Below, one piece after another: positions 42,698 through 52,098 of a stretch of DNA of 64,000 nt. A program made the position numbers and the translations under genes. Origin of the DNA: Granulicella sp. S156. Lineage in GTDB: Bacteria; Acidobacteriota; Terriglobia; Terriglobales; Acidobacteriaceae. The notes beneath the pieces are model-generated. The model was not told the DNA's origin, made no database searches, and saw only the letters and a list, made by a program, of their open reading frames with translations. Location of the stretch: NCBI RefSeq assembly GCF_009766105.1, contig NZ_LMUH01000001.1:302288-366287 (forward strand). Direction: 5' to 3'. Numbering within the stretch: the first letter of the stretch is position 1; each line of letters begins with the position of its first letter.

Positions 42698-44868
42698 AGC
42701 TGTTTGCAAAGATCCGACGCACGCTCGGCATCGATACCGCCCAGGCGAAATATGCCTACGGAGAAGACGCGCGTTATGGCTATGTTTCAGCCTCGCGCGT
42801 CGCTGACAAGTGGGTGAAGACAACCTGCGGTTACTGTTCGGTTGGTTGCGGCATGCTCGTCGGCGTAAAAGACGGCAAAGCGGTTGCGGCGCGCGGCAAT
42901 CCTGAGCACCCTGTGAATAGTGGCAAGCTCTGCCCCAAGGGTCTTAGCGAGCATCACATCCTTAGCGCGCCCGGCCGTGCCACCCATCCACTCCTGCGCA
43001 AGAACGGCAAGCTCGTACCCGTTACGTGGGACGAAGGGCTCAGCACGATGGTCGAGCGTATCGGCGCGATCCAGGCGGCCTATGGATCAGCTTCGCTCGG
43101 CGTAGTCGGTACGGGACAGTTAGTTACGGAGGAGTTCTATACCCTTGGCAAGCTCGTGCAGCTTGGTTTTCGAACACCGAACCACGATGGCAACACCACA
43201 CTGTGCATGGCCAGCGCTGTCTCCGGCTATAAGCTCTCGTTCGGCAGTGATGGCCCTCCCGGCAACTACGCCGATCTGGAGCAGGCGGACGTCATCATCC
43301 TGATCGGCGCCAATATCGCGGACAACCATCCTATTCTGTGCAATCGGTTGGAGCGCAACAAGAACCGCATCGTGGTCGTCGTCGACCCGCGCGTGACCAA
43401 AACCGCGATGATGGCCGACATCCATCTTCCCGTGAAGCCGCGCAGCGACATCGCGCTCATCAACGGCATCGCGCATATCCTTATCCGAGAAGGCCTGATC
43501 GACCGCGAATATATCGCGCAACACACCAACGGCTTTAAGGAACTGGCAGACTTTATCGCAAGCTTTACGCCAGAGCACGTGGCAGAGATCACAGGGCTCA
43601 GCGTGAAGCAGATCGAGCATGTAGCGAGGCTGTATGGTCGCGCCAAAGCAGGCTTTATCGGCTGGACAATGGGTGTCAACCACTCGACACAGGGTACGGT
43701 CACAGTCGCTGCGATTAATAACCTCGCTCTCATTACAGGACATATCGGTCGCACGGGCGCTTCGCCATTCTCCATCACCGGCCAGTGCAATGCGATGGGC
43801 ACGCGTGAGAGCGGCTTTACTTCGTCACTGCCGGGATATCGCAAATTCGATAACCCCGCGGACCGCGAAGAACTTGCCGCGCTCTGGGATGTCGATGTGG
43901 AGTCGATCCCGAAGGCACGTGGTCTCGCCTATCCCGATATCATCGAGGCCGCCGTCGCCGGCAAGATCAAGGCCCTGTGGTTCATCGCAACCAATCCTGC
44001 GGTGTCGTTCCCAAACTACAAGTTACTGGAACAGGCCTTGCACAACGTCGAGTTCCTCGTCGTTCAGGATGGTTTTCACCCAACGCCAACAAGCGAGTTC
44101 GCAGACCTCGTTCTGCCTGCCGCCATCTGGGGCGAGAAGGAGGGCACTTATACCAACTCGGAGCGACGAGTCAGCAAAGTCAACCCCATTGTTGTGCCTC
44201 CCGGAGAAGCGCGCCCCGACTTCGATATCTTTCTCGATCTCGCTGAACGGATTGGTGTGCGCGAGAAACTCTGTCCTGGCTGGACCACAACGCATGACGC
44301 GTTCCGCGAGTGGCAGCGCGTCTCGGCAGGTCGCATGTGCGACTACAGCGGCTTTACATGGGAGCAGATCGAAGCCTCCGGCGGCATGCAGTGGGGCGGA
44401 GAACGGCTGTACACCGACGGGATCTTTCCAACCGCGGATGGCCGCGCCAAACTGCACCTTGTGCCGTGCGAACCCTTCGCTGAACAGCCCAACCATGAGT
44501 ATGACTTCATTCTCAATACGGGCCGCACAGTGGAGCACTGGCACACGCGCACCAAGACCGCACAGGTTGACATGCTCAACAAGATGGTCCCGAACGCCTG
44601 GCTTGAGATGAATCCCGTGGACGCCGAGCGCCTCAAACTGAACCCGCACGACCGGGTCACTGTTGTGTCCCGGCGCAGTAAAGTCAGCAATCTGGAGCTG
44701 CGCATTACCGGCATCGTTGCACCCGGCCAGGTCTTTATGCCGTTTCACTTCTCCGAGAACAACTCCAACCTGGTCACGCTCGGAGCATTCGACCCCATCT
44801 CCCGTGAACCGAACTTCAAACAATGCGCCGTGCGCATCGAGAGATCCACTAGGTCCGCTTCTGTCTGA
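42694..44868 (+). CDS. nasA: Assimilatory nitrate reductase, molybdopterin catalytic subunit (NasA/NarB type)
   Basis: A 724-aa Mo-bisMGD enzyme of the cytoplasmic assimilatory nitrate reductase group. The [4Fe-4S] motif is CGYCSVGC plus a fourth Cys at residue 80 (Cys45, 48, 52, 80). Cofactor-binding blocks include CMASAVSGYKLSFGSDGPPG, LIGANIADNHPILCNRL, WTMGVNHSTQGT, ITGQCNAMGTRESGF and the C-terminal RTVEHWHTRTKTAQ and PFHFSENNSNLVTL. No Tat signal is present, so it stays in the cytoplasm and reduces nitrate to nitrite for NirA. It lacks the C-terminal extra iron-sulfur domain of some NasA proteins, so electrons must come from another subunit; the translationally coupled DmsBC-like protein is the obvious donor (inference). 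Confidence 0.9.
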   Translation: MKLFAKIRRTLGIDTAQAKYAYGEDARYGYVSASRVADKWVKTTCGYCSVGCGMLVGVKDGKAVAARGNPEHPVNSGKLCPKGLSEHHILSAPGRATHPLLRKNGKLVPVTWDEGLSTMVERIGAIQAAYGSASLGVVGTGQLVTEEFYTLGKLVQLGFRTPNHDGNTTLCMASAVSGYKLSFGSDGPPGNYADLEQADVIILIGANIADNHPILCNRLERNKNRIVVVVDPRVTKTAMMADIHLPVKPRSDIALINGIAHILIREGLIDREYIAQHTNGFKELADFIASFTPEHVAEITGLSVKQIEHVARLYGRAKAGFIGWTMGVNHSTQGTVTVAAINNLALITGHIGRTGASPFSITGQCNAMGTRESGFTSSLPGYRKFDNPADREELAALWDVDVESIPKARGLAYPDIIEAAVAGKIKALWFIATNPAVSFPNYKLLEQALHNVEFLVVQDGFHPTPTSEFADLVLPAAIWGEKEGTYTNSERRVSKVNPIVVPPGEARPDFDIFLDLAERIGVREKLCPGWTTTHDAFREWQRVSAGRMCDYSGFTWEQIEASGGMQWGGERLYTDGIFPTADGRAKLHLVPCEPFAEQPNHEYDFILNTGRTVEHWHTRTKTAQVDMLNKMVPNAWLEMNPVDAERLKLNPHDRVTVVSRRSKVSNLELRITGIVAPGQVFMPFHFSENNSNLVTLGAFDPISREPNFKQCAVRIERSTRSASV

Positions 44869-44981
44869 AGCAACAAATTCTCCGGCCCTGTCGCCGGTGT
44901 CTGCAAGGCATTCAAAACAACCATGACGTTGCTTCAAATGCGAGACACAGCACCAACAATCTGAACTTCCGGAGGAATCGC

Positions 44982-46238
44982 ATGGCCAGCTATAAAACAT
45001 TCATGAAGTCCGGTCACCCACCGACACTTCTCGCCGCCTTTTTGTACTTCGACTTTAGCTTTGCGATCTGGGTGCTCAACGGCGCTATGGGCCCTTTCAT
45101 CAGTCAGAACTTTCATCTTTCTCCGGCACAGATCGGATTCATGGTTTCTGTGCCCACTCTTGCGGGTGCGTTCATGCGCTTCCCTCTTGGAGTCATCTCG
45201 CAATACATTGGCCGCAAAAATGCGGCCATCGTTGAGATGTCGGCCATCGTCATCGCTCTCCTCTATGGCTTTTTCTTCGTGCATACCTACCACAACGTAT
45301 TGGCAATGGGAGTACTTCTCGGTATCGCAGGCGCCAGCTTCGGCGTTGCCCTCTCCCTTGGCTCCGGATGGTTTCCGAAGCAATACAAAGGCCTCGCCAT
45401 GGGCATCGCTGGCGCCGGAAACAGCGGCACCGCCCTGGCTGCTCTCTTCGCGCCGCGTTTGGCGATGCACTTCGGCTGGCAGCACGTCTACGGCTTTGCC
45501 GCCGCGATGATGTTTCTTCCACTCGGCGTCATGATCTTCTTTGCGAAAGAGCCACCCGACATCGAGCATGCCACGCTCCGTGAGCACCTCGCCTGTCTTT
45601 TTGAGAAAGACGGTTGGTACTTCAACATGATCTACATCATTACCTTCGGTGGCTTCCTCGGCCTCGCAACCTTCCTGCCATCCTTCTACTACAGCCAGTT
45701 TCACGTAACAAAGGTACAGGCCGGTACGCTAACGGTCTTTGCAACGCTCACCGGGAGCCTGACGCGTGTGCTTGGCGGTTGGTTTGCCGATAAGATCGGC
45801 GGTATCACCACACTCTCCGTCGTCTTTCTCATCTCCATCGCCGGTCTCTTCGGCCTGATGGCAACCCCCTCGCTCACCGCCACCACTCTGCTCTTCATGC
45901 TCTGCTTCGCAGCACTCGGTGCCGGCAACGGTGCAACCTTCCAGCTAGTTCCCCTGCGCTGGCCCCTCACCACAGCAGTTGCCGGCGGGATGATCGGTGA
46001 GATTGGTGCATTGGGTGGATTTATTCTGCCTAACGTCCTCGGCCAATCCAAACAACACACCGGCAGCTATCGATTGGGATGGATATGCTATGCGGCACTC
46101 GCATTCCTCATCCTGATCATGATGCGTGTGGTCGCACGCAACTGGACCAGAACGTGGGTCGGCGTCGGTGGCCGCGCCCATACAGAGATACCAAAGGAAA
46201 GTGACTTTGAGGCGGATGGTGTTTTCGCAGCTGACTGA
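44982..46238 (+). CDS. narK: Nitrate/nitrite transporter, NarK/NasA-type major facilitator
   Basis: A 418-aa inner-membrane protein with about twelve transmembrane segments. It carries the nitrate-transporter signatures in the first half (FAIWVLNGAMGPFI, GFMVSVPTLAGAFMRFPLG with the conserved Arg, GASFGVALSLGSGWFP, GIAGAGNSGTALA) and in the second half (GWFADKIGG, LCFAALGAGNGATFQLV). Gly-rich helix 5 and 11 blocks of this kind line the nitrate path. GGAGG precedes the ATG at 44982. It follows the nitrate reductase gene by 113 bp and is the last transport element of the nitrate operon. Confidence 0.93.
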   Translation: MASYKTFMKSGHPPTLLAAFLYFDFSFAIWVLNGAMGPFISQNFHLSPAQIGFMVSVPTLAGAFMRFPLGVISQYIGRKNAAIVEMSAIVIALLYGFFFVHTYHNVLAMGVLLGIAGASFGVALSLGSGWFPKQYKGLAMGIAGAGNSGTALAALFAPRLAMHFGWQHVYGFAAAMMFLPLGVMIFFAKEPPDIEHATLREHLACLFEKDGWYFNMIYIITFGGFLGLATFLPSFYYSQFHVTKVQAGTLTVFATLTGSLTRVLGGWFADKIGGITTLSVVFLISIAGLFGLMATPSLTATTLLFMLCFAALGAGNGATFQLVPLRWPLTTAVAGGMIGEIGALGGFILPNVLGQSKQHTGSYRLGWICYAALAFLILIMMRVVARNWTRTWVGVGGRAHTEIPKESDFEADGVFAAD

Positions 46239-46359
46239 TCCCTAATCCGAGACAGTGCAGGTGAATGAACCGACCCAATAATGGTCACCTGACTGTCGAA
46301 GGTTTATAGACAACACGCATATTCCGAAATCAACCTGGAGAATCAAAAGGAAGGAACCC

Positions 46360-46746
46360 ATGAGCGAAGAAACACTCTATCAACGCATCGGTGGTGAAGT
46401 AGCGATTAACGCCGCGACGGATCGCTTCTTTGAACGTGTACTAGCGGACCCTAAATTGAATCATTTTTTTGTTGCTATCCCCATGCCACGATTGAAGACA
46501 TACCAGGCTTCCTTTCTCTCCCATACATTGGGTGGACCCAAGCAATACGGCGGTGCTTCAATGCAGATGGTGCACGCCCGACTAGCAATTGAGCAGCATC
46601 ATTTTGATCTGGTATCAACTCACTTGGTGGAAACGCTTCACGAGTTGGGTATTGCCAAAGAGACTATCGGAGAAGTAGCCAGTGCAATAATGCCGTTGGC
46701 AAACCTGATTGTTAATACGAAATCGGCAATGCACCCACATAGCTAA
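46360..46746 (+). CDS. Group I truncated haemoglobin
   Basis: A 128-aa cytoplasmic globin. It opens with SEETLYQRIGGEVAINAATDRF and has the FF pair of the B/C region (NHFFVAI), a glycine pair (TLGGPKQYGG) and MVHARLAI, where His72 is the expected proximal haem ligand. Truncated haemoglobins of this group turn over nitric oxide and bind oxygen. Its place 121 bp after the nitrate transporter suggests protection from NO made when nitrite accumulates, or a role in nitrate/nitrite metabolism as described for some bacterial and algal globins. AAAAGGAAGGAACCC precedes the ATG. The gene may have its own promoter. Confidence 0.88.
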   Translation: MSEETLYQRIGGEVAINAATDRFFERVLADPKLNHFFVAIPMPRLKTYQASFLSHTLGGPKQYGGASMQMVHARLAIEQHHFDLVSTHLVETLHELGIAKETIGEVASAIMPLANLIVNTKSAMHPHS

Positions 46747-46916
46747 TGGGTACTTTCTTGTGACTCGAGAGGGTTATGTATCGATGTCTACGGGCTTGAT
46801 CTTCTCTACTAGCAAGTCACCGAAATCTGTTGGTTATCCGACGGGCACGCTCCCGAAATCACGGGGACGCCTCAGACAGGCATGAAAAGGCCTCTGCACC
46901 TCAATCAGCCTTGCAA

Positions 46917-48218
46917 TTATTTGGCGAAACCGGGCACATCGACACGGCGGACGACGTGGTCCTGGATCCAGTGCGGGTCCCACCACTCTTTGGGATCGAT
47001 CTGGATCCCATCGAGTTGCATGGCAAAGTGAACGTGGTCGCCGCCAGCCATCCCTGTCATGCCGCTCAGTCCCATGATCTGCGAGCGCTTGACCATGTCG
47101 CCTTCGTGTACGTCGATCCGGCTCAGGTGGCCATAGATAGTCTGCAGGCCATATCCATGATCCACCACGATGCAGTTGCCGTAGATGCCCAGGGGTGCAG
47201 CCCAGACAACACGGCCGTCATTCGACGCCTCAACACCGACATGCTGGGTGACGGCAAGGTCGTAGCCGAGATGCACCTGCTGATCGATCTTCTGGCCATG
47301 ATAGATATAGCTGCGCACGTCAGCGAATGTGGCCTCAGCCTTCGCGTGCGACTGACGCGTGAAGGGTTGACTCCAGAGGAAGTGATCGGCAGTCTTGAGA
47401 CGCAGGTCGGCCAGCGTCTTGTTATTAGCCTGACGCATCTCGGTGTTGATCTTGACGAACCGCGCGACGGGATCGCCCGTGCCATTGGGATCCAGCTCGC
47501 CAAGCACCTTCTGCATGAACTGGTCGGAGACTTGAATCTGGTGCTGCGTGTAGACGGGCTGTTCCCTCTTCGGGAAGATGATGGTCAGCGGCGTAGTCAC
47601 GTCGTTGCCAGCTCCGTTCGAAGCAAAGGCCAGCGGCGTCGTACCAGAAGGCATGTTCCAGGCAAAGGCGAACAAGGAGAACAGGCCAGGCTTACCGCCG
47701 GGCATCGGCCAGGCACGGAAGACCTGGTCGCCGACCCGGACCCCCGCAGCGGTGTAGTTGCCAGTGACGTTCATGGTGGCCAGGTCGGCCATGCCAAGGT
47801 ATAGGTAGTGCTGGTCGGAGTCTGCACTGATGACAGGCGGCTGGGTGGCTACGTTGACGTCGCGCTCCCAGCGGGTGGTGCCGTGGAACAGGCCACCCGA
47901 GGTGGCTTCGAGGACCAGGTGAGCGGGGCCGTCATGCAACTGGGGCGTCGTCTTGACGCCGACCTCAAAGGTGAAGGTGCTATCGATGCTTTTGGATGCG
48001 GTGTTCGTCTGCCACACCTGATACTTCGTGCCGCTCTGCGTCACACTGGCGGTGAGCTTGCTAACACCATGGGGATCGTGGATGTGTACGGCAATGGGAG
48101 TCGCCTGCCCGATGACGGTCGGGGATGAGAGTACCTCCAAAGAGGGCTTGCTGCAGCCGGACAGCATCAGCAATAACGGCAATAGAAGGATTCTTGCGTT
48201 GTTGATTGGAGTTCTCAC
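46917..48218 (-). CDS. M23-family metallopeptidase lipoprotein
   Basis: A 433-aa protein with a lipoprotein signal (LLLPLLLMLSGC, lipobox Cys at about residue 22). The middle has Ig-like beta-sandwich sequence (VIGQATPIAVHIHDPHGV). The C-terminal LytM/M23 domain shows HLGYDLAV (His and Asp of the zinc site), AAPLGIYGNCIVVDHGYGL, YGHLSRIDV and GDHVHFAMQL (HxH). These residues would bind one Zn2+ and cleave peptidoglycan cross-bridges, or bind peptidoglycan as EnvC-type activators do; here the full zinc ligand set is present. It probably sits in the periplasm, anchored to a membrane. It is convergent with the haemoglobin gene and has no obvious functional neighbours. Confidence 0.88.
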   Translation of the reverse strand: MRTPINNARILLLPLLLMLSGCSKPSLEVLSSPTVIGQATPIAVHIHDPHGVSKLTASVTQSGTKYQVWQTNTASKSIDSTFTFEVGVKTTPQLHDGPAHLVLEATSGGLFHGTTRWERDVNVATQPPVISADSDQHYLYLGMADLATMNVTGNYTAAGVRVGDQVFRAWPMPGGKPGLFSLFAFAWNMPSGTTPLAFASNGAGNDVTTPLTIIFPKREQPVYTQHQIQVSDQFMQKVLGELDPNGTGDPVARFVKINTEMRQANNKTLADLRLKTADHFLWSQPFTRQSHAKAEATFADVRSYIYHGQKIDQQVHLGYDLAVTQHVGVEASNDGRVVWAAPLGIYGNCIVVDHGYGLQTIYGHLSRIDVHEGDMVKRSQIMGLSGMTGMAGGDHVHFAMQLDGIQIDPKEWWDPHWIQDHVVRRVDVPGFAK

Positions 48219-48384
48219 AAGTTGATTCTAGCCTCAGAACCTTCCTGGCGCCGCGCTGATCGGAGCCGCTGGCTATGAGGTCGCGCCTTTCGCCCTTCAA
48301 CAGCAGTGGAACGCGAACAGCCTTGAGAAGACCGGAATAGCCGATGCGCAGTTCCCTTGCCTGCGCATCGGAGAAGTAGATTCT

Positions 48385-50934
48385 CTAGTTAAGCGTGACG
48401 TCGGCATGCAGCGGAGTGCTCTCGCTGGAATCGCCGACAAGGATTGTAAATTTGCCAGGATCGATGGTCCACTTCTTGGCGGAGTCGCTCCAATAGCTGA
48501 AGGCGCGGGCGTCGAGTTTGAGTGTGAGGTGTTTGGTTTCGCCAGGCGCCAGGATAACCTTCTCAAAACCTTTCAACTCGCGCTCGGGGCGAACAGCTTT
48601 GGCGGAGGGATCGGAGACGTAGAGCTGCGCTACCTCGGCTCCGGCCACGTTGCCGGTGTTGGCGACGTCAAAGCTGACGGAGACGGTAGAACCAGAGGCG
48701 ACGCTTGATGGCGTCTGAAGATTCGAGAAGTTGAAGGTGGTATAGCTGAGGCCGAAGCCGAAGGGAAAGAGCGGGTGCTTGCCGGTCGTGGTCCAGTACC
48801 GATAGCCGACCATCAGGCGATCGCCGTAGTTGATGTGCTGGATAGTGTAGTCGAGCGGTTTGCCATTGTCGCCGATGGTGTGCAGGATTGTGTCACCACC
48901 GGGCGTGCCATAGTAGTAAGGCTTCGATGGGCTGTTCTCCCAGTCACGGTCAAAGCTGATAGGTAGCTTGCCCTCGGGGTTGTGCTGGCCGAAGAGAACC
49001 TGTGCAATGGCGGTGCCGCCCTCCTGGCCAGGATAGTAGACGTGAAGCAACGCAGGCACCTTGTCGAGCCAGCGGCGTGTGTCCATGGCGCCACCACTGG
49101 TGAGCGTGACTACGGTGTGCGGATTGGCAGCGGCGACGGCTTCAATCAGTGCGTCCTGCCCCCAGGGGAGCGTGAAGGTCCGGTCGTGGCCTTCGCCCTC
49201 GCTCGCTGTATCAAAGCCGAGAGCGACGACGACTACGTCTGCGAGCTTGGCGAACTGCGTTGCTTCGGGAGCGATAAGGCTGGGCTCATAAGCGAGTCCG
49301 AAACCGAAGCGGGAGCCGGCCGCCTGGGGAAGATAGTCGGCCTGGACGTTGACGGTCTGACCTGCGGTCAGATCGATCGATACATACTTCGGCACCTGCC
49401 CCTCCGCGTGGACCTGATCGAGCACCGGCACACCATCGACGAGAATCTTGAAGGCGTCCTCACCGGAAGCCGCACCAATGAGCAGATATTTGCCAGTATC
49501 CTCCGCCTTGTACGAAGCGGAGTAGCGAATGCTACGCGGGGATTGGTCTGCAGGCTCCCACTGATCTGCTTTATATTCCGCCACGTTCCGGCGTGTGCCA
49601 GGTTCGGGCGTGCCGGTAAAGTCGTGGCTGTGGTAGGTTGCAATCTTCACATCCCCATCCCAACGTGTATGGCGAAAGACATCATTCACATTCGGAAGGC
49701 CGCGGCTATAGAGGACGTGGACATTTGCGCCGAGTAGATTTGCGATGCCAGTGAGTTGACTGATGGGTTCGAAGGCTTGAGCTTCCGACGAGCCCCCGCC
49801 TCCGGGAATTGCGGGATAGGCATCAGGGCCAATGATGGCGATAGTCTTGATCTTCGCAGGATCGAGTGGCAGAATGTGGCCTTCATTCTTGAGCAGTGTG
49901 ATGCTCTCAAGCGCACCCTGCATGGCGACAGCGCGACCGGCGACGGAGTACGTAGAGTCAGCAGGGTCGAACTGTGGACGCGCAGTGAACCCGTAACGCA
50001 GCTCGGTGCGAACGAGGCGCAGAACCTTGTCATCGATGGTGGATTCTTTGACCTCGCCGCTCTTTACTGCGGGAAGCAGATTCTTCGCGTTCATAAAGCG
50101 CGGGCTGGGCATCTCGAGATCGAGACCATTGTTGGCTGCGGCGACGCCGTCGTAAGTAGCGTCCCAATCGGACATAAGCACGCCCTTGAAGCCCCACTCG
50201 CCCTTGAGCACCTTGATGTTGAGGAACTCGTTCTGCGTCGCATGGACACCGTTGATCAGGTTGTAGGAGTTCATCACTGCGTCGACGTGCCCCTTGGTGA
50301 CAGCAGCCTCGAAGGCAGGCAGATAGATCTCGCGCATTGTGCGCTCGTCGATGTCGGAACTGGCGTCGTGGCGGTTGAACTCCTGGCTGTTGAGCGCGTA
50401 GTGCTTGACGGTCGCGATAACGCCTTGCGACTGTACGCCCTCGATATACGGAACGACAAGAATGGAGTTGAGATGGGGGTCTTCGGAAAAATATTCAAAG
50501 TTGCGGCCACCGATTGGCGAGCGCGCGATATTGACGCCGGGGCCGAGCAGGAAGTTGACATTGCGCGAACGGGCATCGCGGCCAAGGCTCTCACCAAGGG
50601 TACGTGCGAAACCGGTATCCCAAGTGGCAGCGAGGGAGACACCACCTGCGTATGCGGTAGTCGGGCCCCATGTCCGCACGCCAACCGAAGCATCGGACAT
50701 TTTGAAACGCGGAAGACCAACGGCGGGAATGGCATGGGTGTACATGGAATCGATGCCGCCGAGCAGCTCGATCTTCTGCTCGAGTGTGAGCCTGGAGACG
50801 ATATCGTGGGCCTGCGATTCGATCGCCGGCGAGTCGGGCGCGGGAGCCTGCGCGGGACTGGGAATCGCAGTTGTAAAGGAGGCCAGAACAGACGCAAATA
50901 ATGAGAGAGAAATGCGTTGATAGATGATTTTCAT
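48385..50934 (-). CDS. Secreted GH3 beta-glucosidase-type enzyme with PA14 insert
   Basis: An 849-aa enzyme from the ATG at 50934, which starts a signal peptide (ISLSLFASVLASFTTAIPSPAQA). The (beta/alpha)8 domain shows GPGVNIARSPIGGRNFEYFSEDPHL, TVKHYALNSQEFNRH and the nucleophile block GVLMSDWDATYDG. Then come the alpha/beta sandwich and, inserted in it, a PA14 carbohydrate-binding domain (about YRVEDTGKYLLIGAASGEDAFK-like region, residues 430-560). The acid/base Glu lies in SEGEGHDR, and a fibronectin III-like domain forms the last 80 residues. Such enzymes remove beta-linked glucose, xylose or similar units from plant oligosaccharides. Starts further upstream (51021) would precede the signal peptide with unrelated sequence and are rejected. 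It is followed by the M23 gene on the same strand. Confidence 0.9.
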   Translation of the reverse strand: MKIIYQRISLSLFASVLASFTTAIPSPAQAPAPDSPAIESQAHDIVSRLTLEQKIELLGGIDSMYTHAIPAVGLPRFKMSDASVGVRTWGPTTAYAGGVSLAATWDTGFARTLGESLGRDARSRNVNFLLGPGVNIARSPIGGRNFEYFSEDPHLNSILVVPYIEGVQSQGVIATVKHYALNSQEFNRHDASSDIDERTMREIYLPAFEAAVTKGHVDAVMNSYNLINGVHATQNEFLNIKVLKGEWGFKGVLMSDWDATYDGVAAANNGLDLEMPSPRFMNAKNLLPAVKSGEVKESTIDDKVLRLVRTELRYGFTARPQFDPADSTYSVAGRAVAMQGALESITLLKNEGHILPLDPAKIKTIAIIGPDAYPAIPGGGGSSEAQAFEPISQLTGIANLLGANVHVLYSRGLPNVNDVFRHTRWDGDVKIATYHSHDFTGTPEPGTRRNVAEYKADQWEPADQSPRSIRYSASYKAEDTGKYLLIGAASGEDAFKILVDGVPVLDQVHAEGQVPKYVSIDLTAGQTVNVQADYLPQAAGSRFGFGLAYEPSLIAPEATQFAKLADVVVVALGFDTASEGEGHDRTFTLPWGQDALIEAVAAANPHTVVTLTSGGAMDTRRWLDKVPALLHVYYPGQEGGTAIAQVLFGQHNPEGKLPISFDRDWENSPSKPYYYGTPGGDTILHTIGDNGKPLDYTIQHINYGDRLMVGYRYWTTTGKHPLFPFGFGLSYTTFNFSNLQTPSSVASGSTVSVSFDVANTGNVAGAEVAQLYVSDPSAKAVRPERELKGFEKVILAPGETKHLTLKLDARAFSYWSDSAKKWTIDPGKFTILVGDSSESTPLHADVTLN

Positions 50935-51046
50935 GACGGGATAAGGGTAAAGCATTGGATGAGGGAATGTATGGCGCAAACGGTCCATCCTGAAATTATT
51001 CCTATAGTCGTAGTCCATCATGGTGGCATCGTGATAGCGGCGACAT

Positions 51047-51949
51047 TTATTGCTTCATCCAGCCGTGGCGGGTCATCCATGTTGCCAGCAGGCCGGGCCA
51101 GGCGTCGGCACCGCGTAGGTTCTGCGCGAGAACGACTCCGTGGGGGCCGTGCTCGAACAGGTGCATCTCCACAGAGACCTGATGGTTCACGCAGGCCTGG
51201 TAGAAGGCGAGGCTGTTTTGCACGGGGACAACTCCATCGTCGGTCGTGGCGAAGAGAAATGTGGGTGGAGTGTCGGCGGTAACGTGCAGCTCACTCGAGA
51301 GCAGAGCCTCTAAATCGGGCGTGGCATCCGAGCCGAGGAGGCTTTCGTGCGAGCCCTGGTGCATGAAGCCTGGGCGCATCGAGATGACGGGATAAGAGAG
51401 GATGCCGAAGTCCGGGCGCGCGCTGGTGTGGTCGATCGCGTCCTGTGGCGGGAGAAGCGTCGCCTGATACTGCGTCATGAGGTAAGAGGCGAGGTGACCG
51501 CCGGCGGAGAAGCCCCAGACGCCGATCTTTGTGTCCGCAATGTCGAACTCCTTTGCTTTGGATCTCACCAGGCGGATGGCGCGCAGGCCGTCGAGCATCT
51601 CAGCGGGATAGCGATAGGGAGCCACGCGATAGTGCAGAACAAAGGCGGCAATGCCATGCGATTGAAGCCAGAGCGCGACGGGCTTGCCTTCTGGCGCAGC
51701 GAGGTCGTGATAACCGCCGCCGGGGATGACGAGAACTCCGGTGGAGGTGGGATTTGTGGAGGGGAGATAGACGTCGATCGAGGGTTGATCTTCAGCAGTG
51801 GTTCCGTGAGAGAGAGGCGCGGGCGCAGACCACAGTGGGATGGTGCTTTGCTGGGCTGCGGCCAGCGGACCATGGAGGATGATCCATGAGAGCAAGAGGA
51901 GGAAGATTCCTGGGACGCGTGGGCGAGCTACCGAGATCGATGTTTTCAC
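51047..51949 (-). CDS. Secreted alpha/beta hydrolase, acetylxylan-esterase/BD-FAE-like
   Basis: A protein of about 300 aa with a signal segment (GIFLLLLSWIILHGPLAAAQQ) and a compact alpha/beta-hydrolase fold. It shows the oxyanion block VIPGGGYHDLAAPEGK, the nucleophile elbow GFSAGGHLASYL, the Asp block ATTDDGVVP and the His block FEHGPHGV. These features match family members that de-esterify plant-cell-wall polysaccharides (acetyl or feruloyl esters). It sits 112 bp upstream of the GH3 gene on the same strand, so the two probably act together on hemicellulose. The start is uncertain: the GTG at 51949 is preferred, while TTG 51967 and GTG 51955 are also in frame. Confidence 0.82.
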   Translation of the reverse strand: MKTSISVARPRVPGIFLLLLSWIILHGPLAAAQQSTIPLWSAPAPLSHGTTAEDQPSIDVYLPSTNPTSTGVLVIPGGGYHDLAAPEGKPVALWLQSHGIAAFVLHYRVAPYRYPAEMLDGLRAIRLVRSKAKEFDIADTKIGVWGFSAGGHLASYLMTQYQATLLPPQDAIDHTSARPDFGILSYPVISMRPGFMHQGSHESLLGSDATPDLEALLSSELHVTADTPPTFLFATTDDGVVPVQNSLAFYQACVNHQVSVEMHLFEHGPHGVVLAQNLRGADAWPGLLATWMTRHGWMKQ

Positions 51950-52098
51950 TGCCACTGCCTTTCGCAAGGGTTGTTTCAGAATGGATCGCTCTTGGAGCGA
52001 GCAACGTAAAGGAATACATTCTGCTCATTCTGGCTATGACCCGATGGTCCCCTCCGAGTTCAAGCAGCGGAAGCTGGAGCACCCAAATCAGTCTGCCG

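Noticed and set aside
44882..44897. A GC hairpin with a six-base loop (CCGGC-CCTGTC-GCCGG) between the nitrate reductase and narK genes, considered as another ANTAR target.
   Set aside because: Only one such hairpin is present, the loop has G4 but not A1, and short GC stems are common by chance here. It may simply be an intercistronic processing site.
46830..47804. A 324-codon plus-strand frame opposite the M23 peptidase gene.
   Set aside because: The M23 protein has a lipobox and full zinc motif on the other strand. The plus frame has no recognisable domain.
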